Shown here one piece after another: positions 42,701-53,605 of a DNA stretch of 64,000 bases. Both the position numbers and the translations under genes were made by a program. The notes beneath the pieces are model-generated. The model was not told the DNA's origin, searched no databases, and worked only from the letters and a program-made list of their open reading frames with translations. The stretch is taken from the NCBI GenBank assembly GCA_037178625.1, contig CM074138.1:1054001-1118000 (forward strand). The letters run 5' to 3'. How positions within the stretch are numbered: position 1 is the stretch's first letter; each line of letters begins with the position of its first letter. The stretch comes from Skeletonema tropicum. Its lineage: Eukaryota > Bacillariophyta > Thalassiosirophyceae > Thalassiosirales > Thalassiosiraceae.

Positions 42701-45700
42701 TGGCAGATATGTCCTTCCATTGTGTCACCTCATTGCGACCCTCCTTGCATATCCGAACTATGGCGCTGACCTCATCGCTTCCATTCTCCAAAACTTCTGC
42801 TAACTGACCCACGAGCAACTCCGCAAAGTCATGAGAGAAATGAAATCTCGATCCTTTATTAGACGCAAGGTTGTGGCTCATCGGAGCACTAATTACATTC
42901 CGCGACGTCGCCGCGTTGATTCCCGATAAAACTCGAGACAGGCCCTCAACCCAAGTATTTGTTTCCTTTTCTTCTTCTTTGGTCCCCTCCCCTGACTGTT
43001 CGCGTTCTTCTCTCTCACGTTGTGCCCTGACTAATCGCCTGATGACACTCTTAGCAACAACATCCCTCGGTTCTCTGTCATCAGACTGCGTATTTTTGCA
43101 GTTGTAAAGTGTCTGGTACCAAGTTTGCCCCGAATCGCCGATCGCAATGTTTGTGTTGCAAGTGAATATATGGGACAGCACTCGATTGTAAACGTTCATA
43201 AATTGGCACCCCTGAGGACGCTGAATTTCGACAACGAACCTGTTTTCTCTGCACGTACCACCATCCAACGTGTGCCGCATCACCTCAATCGGCGTATTCC
43301 CATCATACACCCGTGTCCCTTTGTTCTTTGCCACTTCCTTGGCCAGGTTATTCACGACAGCAGCATCCTTGGACAAGTCGTGCAAGGTAGCCGTGTTAGT
43401 CTCATCAGCTGCGTCTTCGATCGATTTAGCCACGGCAGCAACTTCCTGGATGAGATTCTCGACATCGAAAGAACTTCTAGAATTGGCCTCGGACAGGCGC
43501 TCGACTGATCTTTTTAATCTTTCATCGATTTCCTCTTCTGACCAATGACACTGCCCCCATTCATCAAGTTCTTCTTCTTCCGCCCTCTTTTCTTGCCACA
43601 AAAGAATCAGATCTTTCATCACGTCGGTTACAAGAATATCAAGCTCATTCCCAGAAGTCGCCAGAAAGGGAAACAGGAAACGGCACTCACACCCTTTCTT
43701 AAAACAAGAAGAAGCATGTTTCGTTGCATGTTGATTAAATCGTTCGTTCAAAAGGATATACCTCGATATCGAATCAGGATCCGAGCCATTGACATCTGGC
43801 ACATCATACATGGTACGATAAGCGGCAATGTCCAGCCTTTCACTGGAAAGCGGATAATTTAATGAGTTCGCGGAGGATCCTTGCTGAAGGTTCTTCAGCA
43901 CCTCTGTGGTAACATCGGTGGTGGCCTCGCATTTGCCACACGATTTGCATTGCATCACGCGTCCTTTTATATTTTTGCAACCTTCCTCGTGCCTAGCTTC
44001 TCTGAGTATGCTGGGACAGCAATTCTGGAAGATTTCATTCACAGGCCCCTTCTTGTCGTCTGTTCCACGACATGTGTGCGTAACCTCGACTTCAAAATCA
44101 CATTGACGAGCGCACATTATCTTGTTCACGTATGCGATATAGCTAGCTCTTGCGAGTTCTCTTGTATTCTTATCTTTGGCAAACAGCAGGCGTCTCAATT
44201 GGCCAAAGTGCTTTATCCACACAAGCCAGTGGGAATGGAGTGACCCCCTTCCTTGCTCCTCGTCGGCTCTGCAATAAGCCTCCATCACTCCAAACAACAT
44301 CCTTTTCCCCCTCTGCTTCTGCGGTTCCCAGCCAAACAAGCACTCTAAAGCTATCTGCATCGCACCCTGAAACTCTAGAGAACAGGCTCCAGGATATTTT
44401 CGTCGGATTCTTCGCCGTAACGTCAGATCAGCTAAGCATTCTGCATCGGACGAGTCCAGTGGAGGCATTGACGTCTATGTTGGAGACACGCCCAAAGGAA
44501 AAAGAGAAAGATGAGTGTTTACCCTAATAACATCAATCTGCCACTACAAGTTACATTACAAAGCAGAGGACTTACTCCTTCGCCATTGGCATCCGCATAT
44601 GGGTATAGTCGCACTCTGAAGCTACACTCATCGTCAATCGTTATTGTTACAAAGAGAGAGTGCATCCCGAAGAAGTCCTGAAGGGCAAAGCACTTCCGCC
44701 GAGCGCTCTTTGCAGCTTCTTCATTCATGCCCAAATGGCGGCAAGATGCGCTCACAGCCTTGAGAAACTTGCTGGCTGTACTAGTACTTTTCTTGTTGGC
44801 ATGCTCCTCGTTGATTGCTTCTTCAATTTCCTCGATGGTCATTTTGCCGATTTCATCACCAACTGCTTCACCATGCTCGTTAACCAGTGGCCTACATTTC
44901 ATCACGGCGCTCTTAAACGATAATATCCGCCCAAGTAAAAAGTTTGCGACAAGCACGAATTCACTTTCCATGAACTGAGGCAGGGACAACTTTAGATAAT
45001 GCCGAATTATTTCCTCATCAGAAATCTTATTCCGGCGTTCTAGAGTTGGCCCTCCACTTCCAAATGGGAATACAGTAGGAAACACACTCTCCAACTTCAT
45101 TACATCCAAATGACTGGCATAATTGCCCCCGTGTATAGCAAGCGTTGGCGCCGAGTGATCTTTCAGAATGGCCATCACAAGTTCCCTACTCGTTTTGTAC
45201 ACACTTGTGTCTGTTGTTGGTTCCCCTCCACCAGAAAAGTAAAATGTAGCACCTTCTTCCTTATTCTCTTTTGCGGGGTCCCCAGGTATATCCGTGTTTG
45301 AATCGGAATCAGGGTCTTCTACCAACTCAATATTTACAGCTGAACTTTCATCCTCTATTACCAAGTCCCTGAATGCGGGGTGGTGTTCCTTGAACCAGTG
45401 AAGCAAGCCAAAATAAAGCCTTGTGTCCAGCTCTGCCTTCTTTCGAACAATGTCTTTTTGGGTTGGTGTCATCCTCCCATTCAAAACCACATAAATATTT
45501 GACGCAACACCTGATTGGTGTAGACAATTTAATGCACCTGCAACCTTCGCCTGATCTGTCTCAAAGAACTGAAAATTTCCGATCAGGCTCTGATGCCTGC
45601 CTCCTCGGTAAGAGAATATATAAGCGTAAGGACGAGTGGGAGAAATGGCAGCAGCCATAACACTCGTCACTAAGCTCACCGTCTGATTAGGAATGGGCTT

Positions 45701-48103
45701 TCCGTGCTCGTCGTGGACTTCTTTTGTCGTCTTCAAGCTTTTCATCTCTCCATCTTGTTCAAACGCGATGGTTGTAGGTATGGTTCCGATCAAGAAGCCA
45801 TTGGCAATCGAGTGTTTTGGAGGGGATTCGCTCTTGGTCCTTAGGGAGGCTTTACAGCTTGAACAGATCATGAATTCACTAGCATCATCTTTACCGAAGC
45901 GCCTCGAGAGGAGCATGCCTTCCATACCACTAATTTCGTACTGTTGTTTGAGCTCTTGGTCAATTTCCTGTCCTCCATGATAATATTCTTGGTACGCCTC
46001 TACTCCAAGTCGGTCTTTGTGCTCTAGAAGTTCTTCCTTCGTGATCCAACACAGCTCCTCCGTTCCAATAATGAATTCATCACACACACTGCACCCAATG
46101 GCTCGGTGGCAGCCATCGCAATTGCAGCTGTCACCATTTTTTGTATTTGTACGTAACAGCAGCTCTCGTGCCTTGTTTGCACCATCCAAGTTCACTTCGA
46201 TGTAAGGCACTTCACCATTGATGAAGATGTCGTCATCCTCGCAATAGGCATAATGTTCGACCTTGTTGGCTTCGGTTGCTTCGTTCCTCCTCTTTCGCCT
46301 TTCATTATCGTCCTGCTGCCGCCGTTTCTTCTGCTGGGGAGTCTCGTTTTTCCGTTCCTCACGTTTTCGCGAGGCATCTGCGTGGAGTTGAGCTGCGCGT
46401 CGCTGGGGTGTCCCTGCTCTCCGCCGCTTTTTCGTATCAGCTGCCCTGTTGCTCCTCAGCTCATCGTCACACGCCCTTATTAGATTCCGCCGTCTATTCT
46501 CTTGTTGCCTTGCGGATTCGTCAGGAGGAGGCGGTATGTATGTGACATCATTCTCACAACAGAGCTTCTTCAGCTTCTCTTCAGCTTTAATTCGACTTCG
46601 ATTTTTTTTAATCCTAGCGTTTCGATTTTTTCGTATCCTCCCACACTCCTCTACCATGCTCTTCCGTCTCACAGCCTGCTGCTGCTCCGATTCATGCTTC
46701 GGGGGTGTTAAATATGCTACACCACACGACGTGCATTGCCTCTCCAATTCACTCTCCTTCCCAGTCCATTTGCGAGTGCGATGAGGGTCATATACTACAC
46801 GAGAAGCAGCTGCTGCGGCGCCTAATCCAACAACAGCAACTGCGGCGGGTGCTTGAAAGGAACTCCCTACTGACTTACTATTCGGCGCAGTGACGAGCGT
46901 AGGGAGACTCAGGATGATTAACATTTGAAGAAGCCTCGATGACATCATGCCACGTGAATTCTTCAGGCAAACTCCTCTTGATGATGGGAGCGGCAATGAG
47001 TGTTTATGTTTTGCACCATCATAACAATCATCAGTGCAGATGTCCTTGAGGTGTGCTTGTGCTTGTTTCAAAGAAGGAAATTGCCAATATAAACACCAAC
47101 CAGCAGAAATAGCACCAGCAATGATGGCACCTATTCTCGACGCAACAACATCTTTGAAAGTTGCTGCAAGAACATTCAGCACCGACAATTCGCCGCAAGG
47201 TACAGATCGATCATTTGGCTCTGCGACATAGAGGGGATGGCCCAAAAGGATCAATAAACAAAGAATCCTTTTCCAGGGGGTATTGGATGGATTCCTTGAT
47301 CGAGTTCTATGATTTCTGCTGCGGCTGCTTTCCGTTTCTGATCTCACATCGCACATGACTTGTTGTATGGCGAAAGAGATAGAGATAGTTCTCGCGAGGA
47401 GGAGGAATAGGCGCCATTGCAATTGCATACGCCTGAACTGCATGATCTTCTTGCGCCAGAAACAGCGGGAATAATATCCTGTGCAGGCGAGAGTGTACTG
47501 CGTCCAGAAAACAGATATCGCAACACTATACCTCGCGAGGATGATGGCATTCGCCACATAACCAACTGCAGCAGCCCTTAGAGAGCAACCGACCAATTCA
47601 AGGAAATCGGCGATGGAGTAGCTGTTCTGATTGGATCGCAAAGCATTGTTCTTGGAGAAAGTTAGTGCCATGTCCCTCCACTTGTTTCTTTTCAGTCCAG
47701 GCCAGCGCTTTTTGATGCGCTTTGGTGGGCGCTGGGTAGCTCTTTTGGGGAGCATTGTTGTTATATGGAGTGAAACTGCCGCAGCCACAATTTCGTAAAG
47801 CAGTCTTTTGAATACCACCAAGGATGAGTTGCTTCTGATATCTCTTTTCTTGGCATCAATCTTGTAACTCGTCTCTGTCCTAGGGCAAACAGGAAGACGA
47901 ACATCAGCAGACAAGGGTTCATTGCGGAACCCTGAATCGATGACAGCGCACATCGTGTCAGAAGGTATTATAGTAGCCACATTTGTGTGTGTGTTTGATG
48001 TCTCTACGTTGACGCGAATGCGATTTTCATTGGCATTGGAATCAAACGGAGATGGACACACACAACAGAGTATTGCTAGTAACAAAAGATTAAGTCTTGT
48101 CAT
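39780..48103 (-). mobile_element. Helitron, autonomous-type coding region; termini not defined
   Basis: The span of an uninterrupted (after one intron) Rep/helicase gene. The replication-initiator HUH region, candidate tyrosines and Pif1-type helicase motifs are all present, so this may be a recently active rolling-circle transposon. I could not find convincing ends: the expected 5' TC (beyond 48103) and 3' CTRR with preceding hairpin (left of 39780) are not obvious. The element therefore probably extends past both limits and could include the RING gene or the 48.4-kb repeats. Confidence 0.85.
39780..48103 (-). CDS. Helitron Rep/helicase protein, two exons
   Basis: Exon 1 48103-44576, intron 44475-44575 (GTAAGT ... 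CATAG, 101 bp, phase 0), exon 2 44474-39780; about 2740 residues. N-terminal 430 residues: several hydrophobic segments (see findings). About 450-640: Cys/charged Rep leader with repeated RRxETPxQ-like basic helices and a Cys-rich zinc region (CNCDGCHRAIGCSVCDEF). Then a DUF6570-like block (RGGRHQSLIGNFQFFET), the Helitron core (FPFGSGGPTLERR; LFVTITIDDECSF joined across the intron to CSLEFQGAMQIALECLFGW) and the HUH motif GRGSLHSHWLVW. A YQTLY pair (about 43105-43120) is the candidate catalytic tyrosines. Helicase motifs: Walker A GFAGAGKST, Walker B LIIDEVSFL, AGDFQQ, and GHKLQGLTKDN with a VILSRVRTL end. It nicks and unwinds DNA for rolling-circle transposition. Confidence 0.9.
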
Positions 48104-48421
48104 AATAGTAATAGTACTATGCTGAACCTGAAATAGCAATCACGAGGAGAGAATGTTTCAAATGATTTTATGGACACACTTGCATCCAGATTTGAGAGGA
48201 TGAGCCTAATATCACTTAGATTCGTGTGGTCACCACGTATCAGCTAAAGTTGAATTGGGGGGCCTCTGAGATATTGACACTTGGGCTGGGGTTGCACGAT
48301 TTGGAATTGAAGTTATTGTGGACTTAGGTTTGACTTAAAGTCCTAAAAACTCAATTTGAAAAAAGTTGATGTACCACTTGTAAAAAGGTAGCAGAACCCA
48401 GAATCAAAACAAAAACAAAGG

Positions 48422-48757
48422 GTGAGAACCCTACCTCGTACTTAAGTAGGCTTCTCATTTTGTCCGAGATAAGCTGAATTGGGGGGGGTAAAGGGGGGGG
48501 TTGCACCCCCCCCTTCCGGTGCCCTTTCCTCCTTCTTCCTAACGTACTTATGTAGCTAACTCGTAACTCGAGCCTGGTTTGTACGCATATTTTTTAAGCG
48601 AGGTAGGGTTCTCACATTTTGTCCGAGATAAGCTGAATTGGGGGGGGGTAAAGGGGGGGTGGAACCCCCCCTTCCTGTGCCCTTTCCTCCTTCTTCCTAC
48701 ATAACGTATGTAGCTAACTCGTAACTCGAGCCTGGTTTGTACGCATATTTTTTTAAG
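48422..48757. repeat. Duplicated 147-bp G-rich hairpin repeat, inverted 17-mer around copy 1
   Basis: Copies at about 48452-48598 and 48611-48757 share tgtccgagataagctgaatt, a G8-TAAA-G8 stretch followed by C-runs that can form a G/C hairpin, and end in a gtacgcatattttt tail. The first copy is bounded by a perfect inverted 17-mer, gtgagaaccctacctcg (48422-48438) and its complement (48599-48615). A related start (gttgaattggggggcctctg) occurs at about 48250. Confidence 0.8.
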
Positions 48758-50766
48758 TTGCTTGTTTGTACTCTATTTTTTAAGCTGCTTATTTCTAATT
48801 CATGGACGTAGGAATTAGTAGTCGATTTTAAAAAAGCGCAACTCTTCCGCCCACGGACAGATTCTGTTTTTCCGAGTAGCTCTAGCCATACTAAGTAAGT
48901 ATAACTTACCTACATGTACGCTAACGCTTTACATGGTTAGTAGAGTTAGTCTTTACTTTTTAGCTCTCCCTTAGTATGTCCGGTCGAATTCGGAAAAAAA
49001 AAAAAAAGATTCCAATTTCAATTCCAGCCAGATGTTGTGTGTCGCGGTCGCGACTGAATGTTGTCTTTTTCAGGACAATGTTGCCTAAGATGTGATGTCC
49101 TTTTTCCTTTTACTTGAACTTATTTGTTTTGGCCTGGCCGAGTTAATTTTGTACATACGTATCGACAATCTGTACCCAAACATACTTTACTTTCACTTAT
49201 TTAACATTATACACGGGGTTACGCCACTTAATCTCGACTAAATTAGAAAAATATTGAGACACCTACCTGACTTCGAAAAGTTCCGTCACCCCACGCAAAA
49301 ATCACACACAAAGGCACAAACTTCAAAAAAATCCTCAACCATAGACACTATGCAGCGGAGAACATCTCCTACCATTACACCAGTACATGGCAAACCCTCC
49401 GCGTTTTTTTACAGTAGCTTCATCATATACCACCCGACCCCTGCGCAGAAAACGCGGAGCATTGGTTACGATGTATTCCTTCAATAAAAAGTTTCGTGCG
49501 CGAAGTTTCCTAATGAAACATTGCCGTTCATGTCGGAGGGAGAGTCATGCCGGTGCATAACCCATGGAGACATAAAGCATGATCCTTGCAGCCCACCAAT
49601 CGAGTGTATATATCCATAGGGAGGCGTGGGTGTCTTAGTGTACCGATGTTTCGGCCGGTAACACCATCCTCAACGTCGTAACTCGATGTCCATCAATGGT
49701 TCATTTTTATCTTTGGTCCTACTGCAATAAGGAGTGACAATAACACCAATGAAGGCAACCAATACTCTCCATCGACTCTAATATGGTGATAGACGATTAA
49801 TTGACCCTTGGAGTGGAATGGAAGCTCTTATGACATCATTTTGATGATACAAAAAATGTACATGTTTTTCGTCTCTGTCGAACGCAACAACTAACCGAAA
49901 GCTAATGGAAACGGGATGCATATCGATCAAACAAGCATCAGCTTATTATTATTATGATAGTAAACATCCTTGGGAGCGATAATAACAATGAGTTCTGAGG
50001 AAATACTTGTTTGTTCAGTAAAACTCATTGCATATTTAGCCTACATCAAAACCAACATACATAACACTGTCTCCCATGTGTTATAATCACTATAAAGCAT
50101 CATCCACTTGTCGAAGTATTCGAATATACGCATACGATCAATTGGTATATAAATTACCACTCATTTGATGTTATCGGTCCTTCACGATGTTGATTTCAGC
50201 ATTGCGTTTAAGGAGCAAATAATAGATTCTGTCTAACTTGTGAAATGTGGTTGATTATCGATTAGATAATGGGTTTGGACTACCCAAGGATAAATAGACG
50301 CCCAATGTATATATAACATTGATGTGGTGAAAGGATATCCTCTCTTTTGTAACATATCATTGCCGAAACGTCCATAGGAGGGGTGAATGGAGGTGAAAGT
50401 GGTAAATTTTATGCCGTCGATGGCGACGTTATTTTATTCATTTACGGTGGATCGACTGAGTTTTCCTGGCTTGGGCGCGTATAAGATGATTTATGCGACT
50501 GATCAAGCCGAGTATTCTAGGCGTATTCAATATGCACGCTTAACTGTGGCCACAGGAGTGGAGGACATCATGGTGACGGTGTAAAAGGTGTGGTGGATGA
50601 TGGATTTTTTGCGTTTCTCGTTCCATCTCAAAATTACGCGGGAAGGCCAAACGTAACCCCGTGATTAGTTCTCCCATTACTTTCAATTCACTTTCATCAA
50701 CCCCAGAAGATCATCTCCAGAGACAGTCTGAAGAGTCTACTTGTTTACCATGGTACTCGATACAAA
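48758..50766. other. 2-kb intergenic, no gene supported
   Basis: AT-rich sequence with a poly-A run (48996-49010), a TTATTATTATTATG microsatellite (about 49945) and short frames without recognisable protein features. It presumably holds 3' flanks of the kinase gene. Confidence 0.5.
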
Positions 50767-52437
50767 TCAACCAAGAATGTAACCGTGACCCATGTTAATC
50801 GAGAGTCGCCTCATTGCTCTCGAGTAGGTAGTGCGTCTCCTCCTAACACCATTTTCACCCCCAGAAATGGACTTCTTCACTTCGCGCAAAATGCTCTCCA
50901 CACTCTGCATACTTGGCCTCTGACCTGGCCGATTAGACCAGCAGTTCTTGATCGTCTCACTTAGTAAAGCAGGCCAATGCTTCTTGACAGAGGGACGAAC
51001 ACCTTGGATGTAGACAGCTCGTTCGAATTCATCAGCGTTGTTGAATTCAGCAAATGGCTTGTTGAGAGAGCACATTTCCCACAGCAAAATCCCATAGGAA
51101 TAGACATCGGCTTCAGTTCGATAGCCAAGCTCCATCCCAACTTCGGGCGCCATGTAACGAGGAGTACCACACTTGTCAAAGAGTAATCCACCAGGATTAC
51201 TTGCGTCAACGTGGTTTTCTTTAGGAAGACCCATAGCGAAACCAAAGTCGAAGAGCTTGACAACACCTTGACTATCAAAACCAACATTGGCTGGCTTCAA
51301 ATCTCTGTATACGATGTTCTTGGAGTGAAGATAACTGATAGCTTCTGCAATGGATAGAGCAATATCAATCTGCCTCTCAGTCGGTCCTTGGAGGTAGAAC
51401 TCGGGATAGCGCCACCAGTCCCCGATGCAGTCCTTCAATGTCTCTTTCTTCAACCTATCAAGTAGGATAAAGTATCCATCATTCAATGTAAAAGCGTCTT
51501 TCAACTGCCCCGCTGCACGGCCGTGCACGCTGATGATATTGGGATGATCCAACGTGGCCAGCAGAGCCGTTTCATGTACCAAATCTTCAGCTCCGATGAT
51601 GAACTGCTCAGTATCTGTACGGATTTGAGGACGAAGGCACTTCATAGCGTAGATTATCTGGCGTTCATCGCAACGGTTGGGACGTGTCAAAGGCTCTCGC
51701 ACAGAGTTGGAAAACGTGACACGGCGTGCCCTTGAAGGTCTTCTCCCCCCAGTAGTGAAGTCGTCTCGGGCAACCTTGGTATTAACTCCTTGCTTCTTCT
51801 GATGGACGGGTGGAGGAGGTCCTGTAGGAGAGAGCCAGAGGTCTGCAAACCGCTCATTGATGATTTCATCCAAAGAATCACTTTTCTCATCAAAGATCGA
51901 GACATTAAGCTTCACCTCAAAGACATCAGAGTAGCTACCCTTGCCCAGATGTTGTCCAATGTTCAACTGGTCCTTCTGGAACTCGGGGACGGCGTTGAAC
52001 TTGGCCCTATCGAGGACAGAGATTTCAGTAACCAAACATTCTTCAAGATATTCATGTGCACTTTTACCAACTTCCAAAGCCAGTGAGGAGTGCAGAGACG
52101 CATCGGAGTGAGAAGATGTTGGTGATGGTGTAGGTGTAGGCGATGCAGTCACAGGGCGCTGTACATCAACTACTTGACGTTTGAATTTTGATTCCTTGGA
52201 TTTACTGGAGATTTTAGACATCATTTTGCCGAAGCTGCTACTCTTCTTGACGGATGCGACTGTGTGCACTTTCTGAGCGGTGGAAGATTTTTGAGAGGAT
52301 TTGATGGTCTCGGTGCGTGCCATGGCCTCAGCGTCGCTACCACAAAAGGCAGCAGCAGTAATTGAGGCCACCTCTCCAGCGTCGCACATGAAGCCAACGT
52401 CATCGTCAGCAGCCGGTCTACTTGCAAAACTGATCAT
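50767..52437 (-). CDS. Protein kinase, TKL/Ser-Thr-like
   Basis: 556 residues. A Ser/Thr-rich N-terminus (about 1-155) precedes the kinase domain (about 158-535). Visible motifs: Gly-rich loop HLGKGSYSDVF (163-173), catalytic Lys in YAMKCL (266), YRDLKPAN (377-384, Tyr replacing His of HRD), DFG at 397-399, GTPRYMAPE (424-432) and GQRPS near the end. An insert of about 80 residues lies between the loop and the Lys. The Lys, Asp and DFG residues are intact, so activity is likely. The GTPRYMAPE activation segment and YSYGILLWEM fit the TKL group. Target and pathway unknown. Confidence 0.85.
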   Translation of the reverse strand: MISFASRPAADDDVGFMCDAGEVASITAAAFCGSDAEAMARTETIKSSQKSSTAQKVHTVASVKKSSSFGKMMSKISSKSKESKFKRQVVDVQRPVTASPTPTPSPTSSHSDASLHSSLALEVGKSAHEYLEECLVTEISVLDRAKFNAVPEFQKDQLNIGQHLGKGSYSDVFEVKLNVSIFDEKSDSLDEIINERFADLWLSPTGPPPPVHQKKQGVNTKVARDDFTTGGRRPSRARRVTFSNSVREPLTRPNRCDERQIIYAMKCLRPQIRTDTEQFIIGAEDLVHETALLATLDHPNIISVHGRAAGQLKDAFTLNDGYFILLDRLKKETLKDCIGDWWRYPEFYLQGPTERQIDIALSIAEAISYLHSKNIVYRDLKPANVGFDSQGVVKLFDFGFAMGLPKENHVDASNPGGLLFDKCGTPRYMAPEVGMELGYRTEADVYSYGILLWEMCSLNKPFAEFNNADEFERAVYIQGVRPSVKKHWPALLSETIKNCWSNRPGQRPSMQSVESILREVKKSISGGENGVRRRRTTYSRAMRRLSINMGHGYILG

Positions 52438-52836
52438 GATGATGAACTGGTGATATGTTGTTGTTCAGTGCTAACTGAGTAATGGTAGAAAAAGATTCAC
52501 GCGATGATTCAGAAGTTGGTGTTAAGTTGGGTGGAAATGGTGGAGATAGGTGGAGATGATGTTCCGCCGTTTATGTAATCTTCTCGAAGAATATTTCTTC
52601 TTCGCGTTTAATTGTTAGATGTTCAGCGACTTCTACCACTGACAAGCTGTTTCAGGTGGTCAATTCCTCGGTCGATCTTCTCTAAATGTGCTAATTTTCT
52701 TGGCTATGTTCTACCACTGACAAGCAGTGACCAGATGGTTCAAACAGCCAAGTAAGACAGAATCCATCTGCACGTGCACCAGTTCAACCTGTTCTATGAA
52801 GATCTACCGTTGGAATGGTACCGACTGGGTAGTGTG
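52438..52836. promoter_or_regulatory. Upstream region of the kinase gene
   Basis: 400 bp from the kinase start to the palindromic element. A near-duplicated stretch (ttctaccactgacaagc at about 52631 and 52710) is the only visible structure. The promoter role is inferred. Confidence 0.35.
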
Positions 52837-53052
52837 TGCTGATCATAAACGAAAGTCGTACCACTGAGCCACTAGACGTCTAGTGGCTCAGTGGTACGAC
52901 TTTCGCATATGATCAGCAAAAGTACATCAAACCGAACCTTTGATGTACTTTTGGTTGATGTACTTTTGCTGATCATAAACGAAAGTCGTACCACTGAGCC
53001 ACTAGACGTCTAGTGGCTCAGTGGTACGACTTTCGCATATGTATGATCAGCA
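52837..53052. mobile_element. 216-bp palindromic foldback element with GTGTG target duplication
   Basis: The ends are an inverted TGCTGATCATA / TATGATCAGCA pair. Inside are two perfect 56-bp palindromes (52850-52905 and 52980-53035, 28-bp arms, no spacer, centre gacgtc). Between them is a 14-bp-arm hairpin (52918-52931 with 52939-52952, aaaagtacatcaaa and its complement). Flanks are GTGTG on both sides. The paralogous copy of the flanking repeat near 53430 reads gggtagtgtgggggcttcgc without the element, i.e. an empty site. No protein is encoded, so it is non-autonomous. Confidence 0.85.
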
Positions 53053-53240
53053 GTGTGGGGGCTTCGCGCGTGACGCGCTCGCTTAAATTTTGTCCGTGAA
53101 AGAACATTGGATTTGTACCTGGTCTTATAATTAAAAAGTGGAGACCAACGCTACCTATGATCCTCGTTGTCAAATAGGAGGCCTACTTTACTAATATCAC
53201 CGATGAGACATCGTTGTGGGACTAAACAGACCTCGTCCTC
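53053..53240. repeat. Direct repeat copy 1 (flanked by the palindromic element)
   Basis: The stretch gtgtgggggcttcgcgcgtg followed by gatcctcgttgtcaaatagg, aatatcaccgatgagac and gggactaaacagacctcgtc recurs at 53430-53600 with about 80-85% agreement by eye. The short segment before the element (gaagatctaccgttggaatg, 52799) also matches that before copy 2 (53397). Confidence 0.75.
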
Positions 53241-53400
53241 TCACTTTAGATTAGCTATATTTGGCGATTCAGTCTTTTTACATCTAATACTCCTTTATTG
53301 TTCAAAAAATGGGGGAGAAATTCTTCTTACCTTCTCCCTTCTCCACTTTTGTCTTCCACGTTGTTCTATCTCTAGAGAGTACCATACATCATCATTGAAG
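53241..53400. repeat. Older repeat: uninterrupted copy of the 56-kb insertion site
   Basis: It contains tttagattagctatatttgg, cagtctttttac, taatactcc and aaaaaatgggggagaaattc in order. The same sequence flanks the 2.69-kb TIR element (55996-56046 and 58741-58815), so this copy is its empty site. A third partial copy (ggagaaattctttttt) is at about 58918. Confidence 0.75.
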
Positions 53401-53429
53401 ATCTCTAGCGTTGGATTGGTCCGCGGGTA

Positions 53430-53605
53430 GTGTGGGGGCTTCGCGCGTGACGCGCTAGAAAAAAATTTGTCCGTCCGAAGAATGTTGGATTTGTACCACT
53501 TACCCCACTCATATGATCCTCGTTGTCAAATAAGAGGCCTAACTTGGTAATATCACCGGTGAGACAAACAGTCTGGGACTAAACATACCTCGTCAACGTG
53601 TACTG
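53430..53605. repeat. Direct repeat copy 2, without the palindromic element
   Basis: The partner of 53053-53240; it includes the palindromic gcgcgtgacgcgc motif and ends with actaaacatacctcgtcaac. Confidence 0.75.

Noticed and set aside
44519..44575. End of the upstream Helitron frame as a true C-terminus (two separate genes)
   Set aside because: A canonical intron joins the two frames and unites one Rep domain; two separate genes would split the catalytic core.
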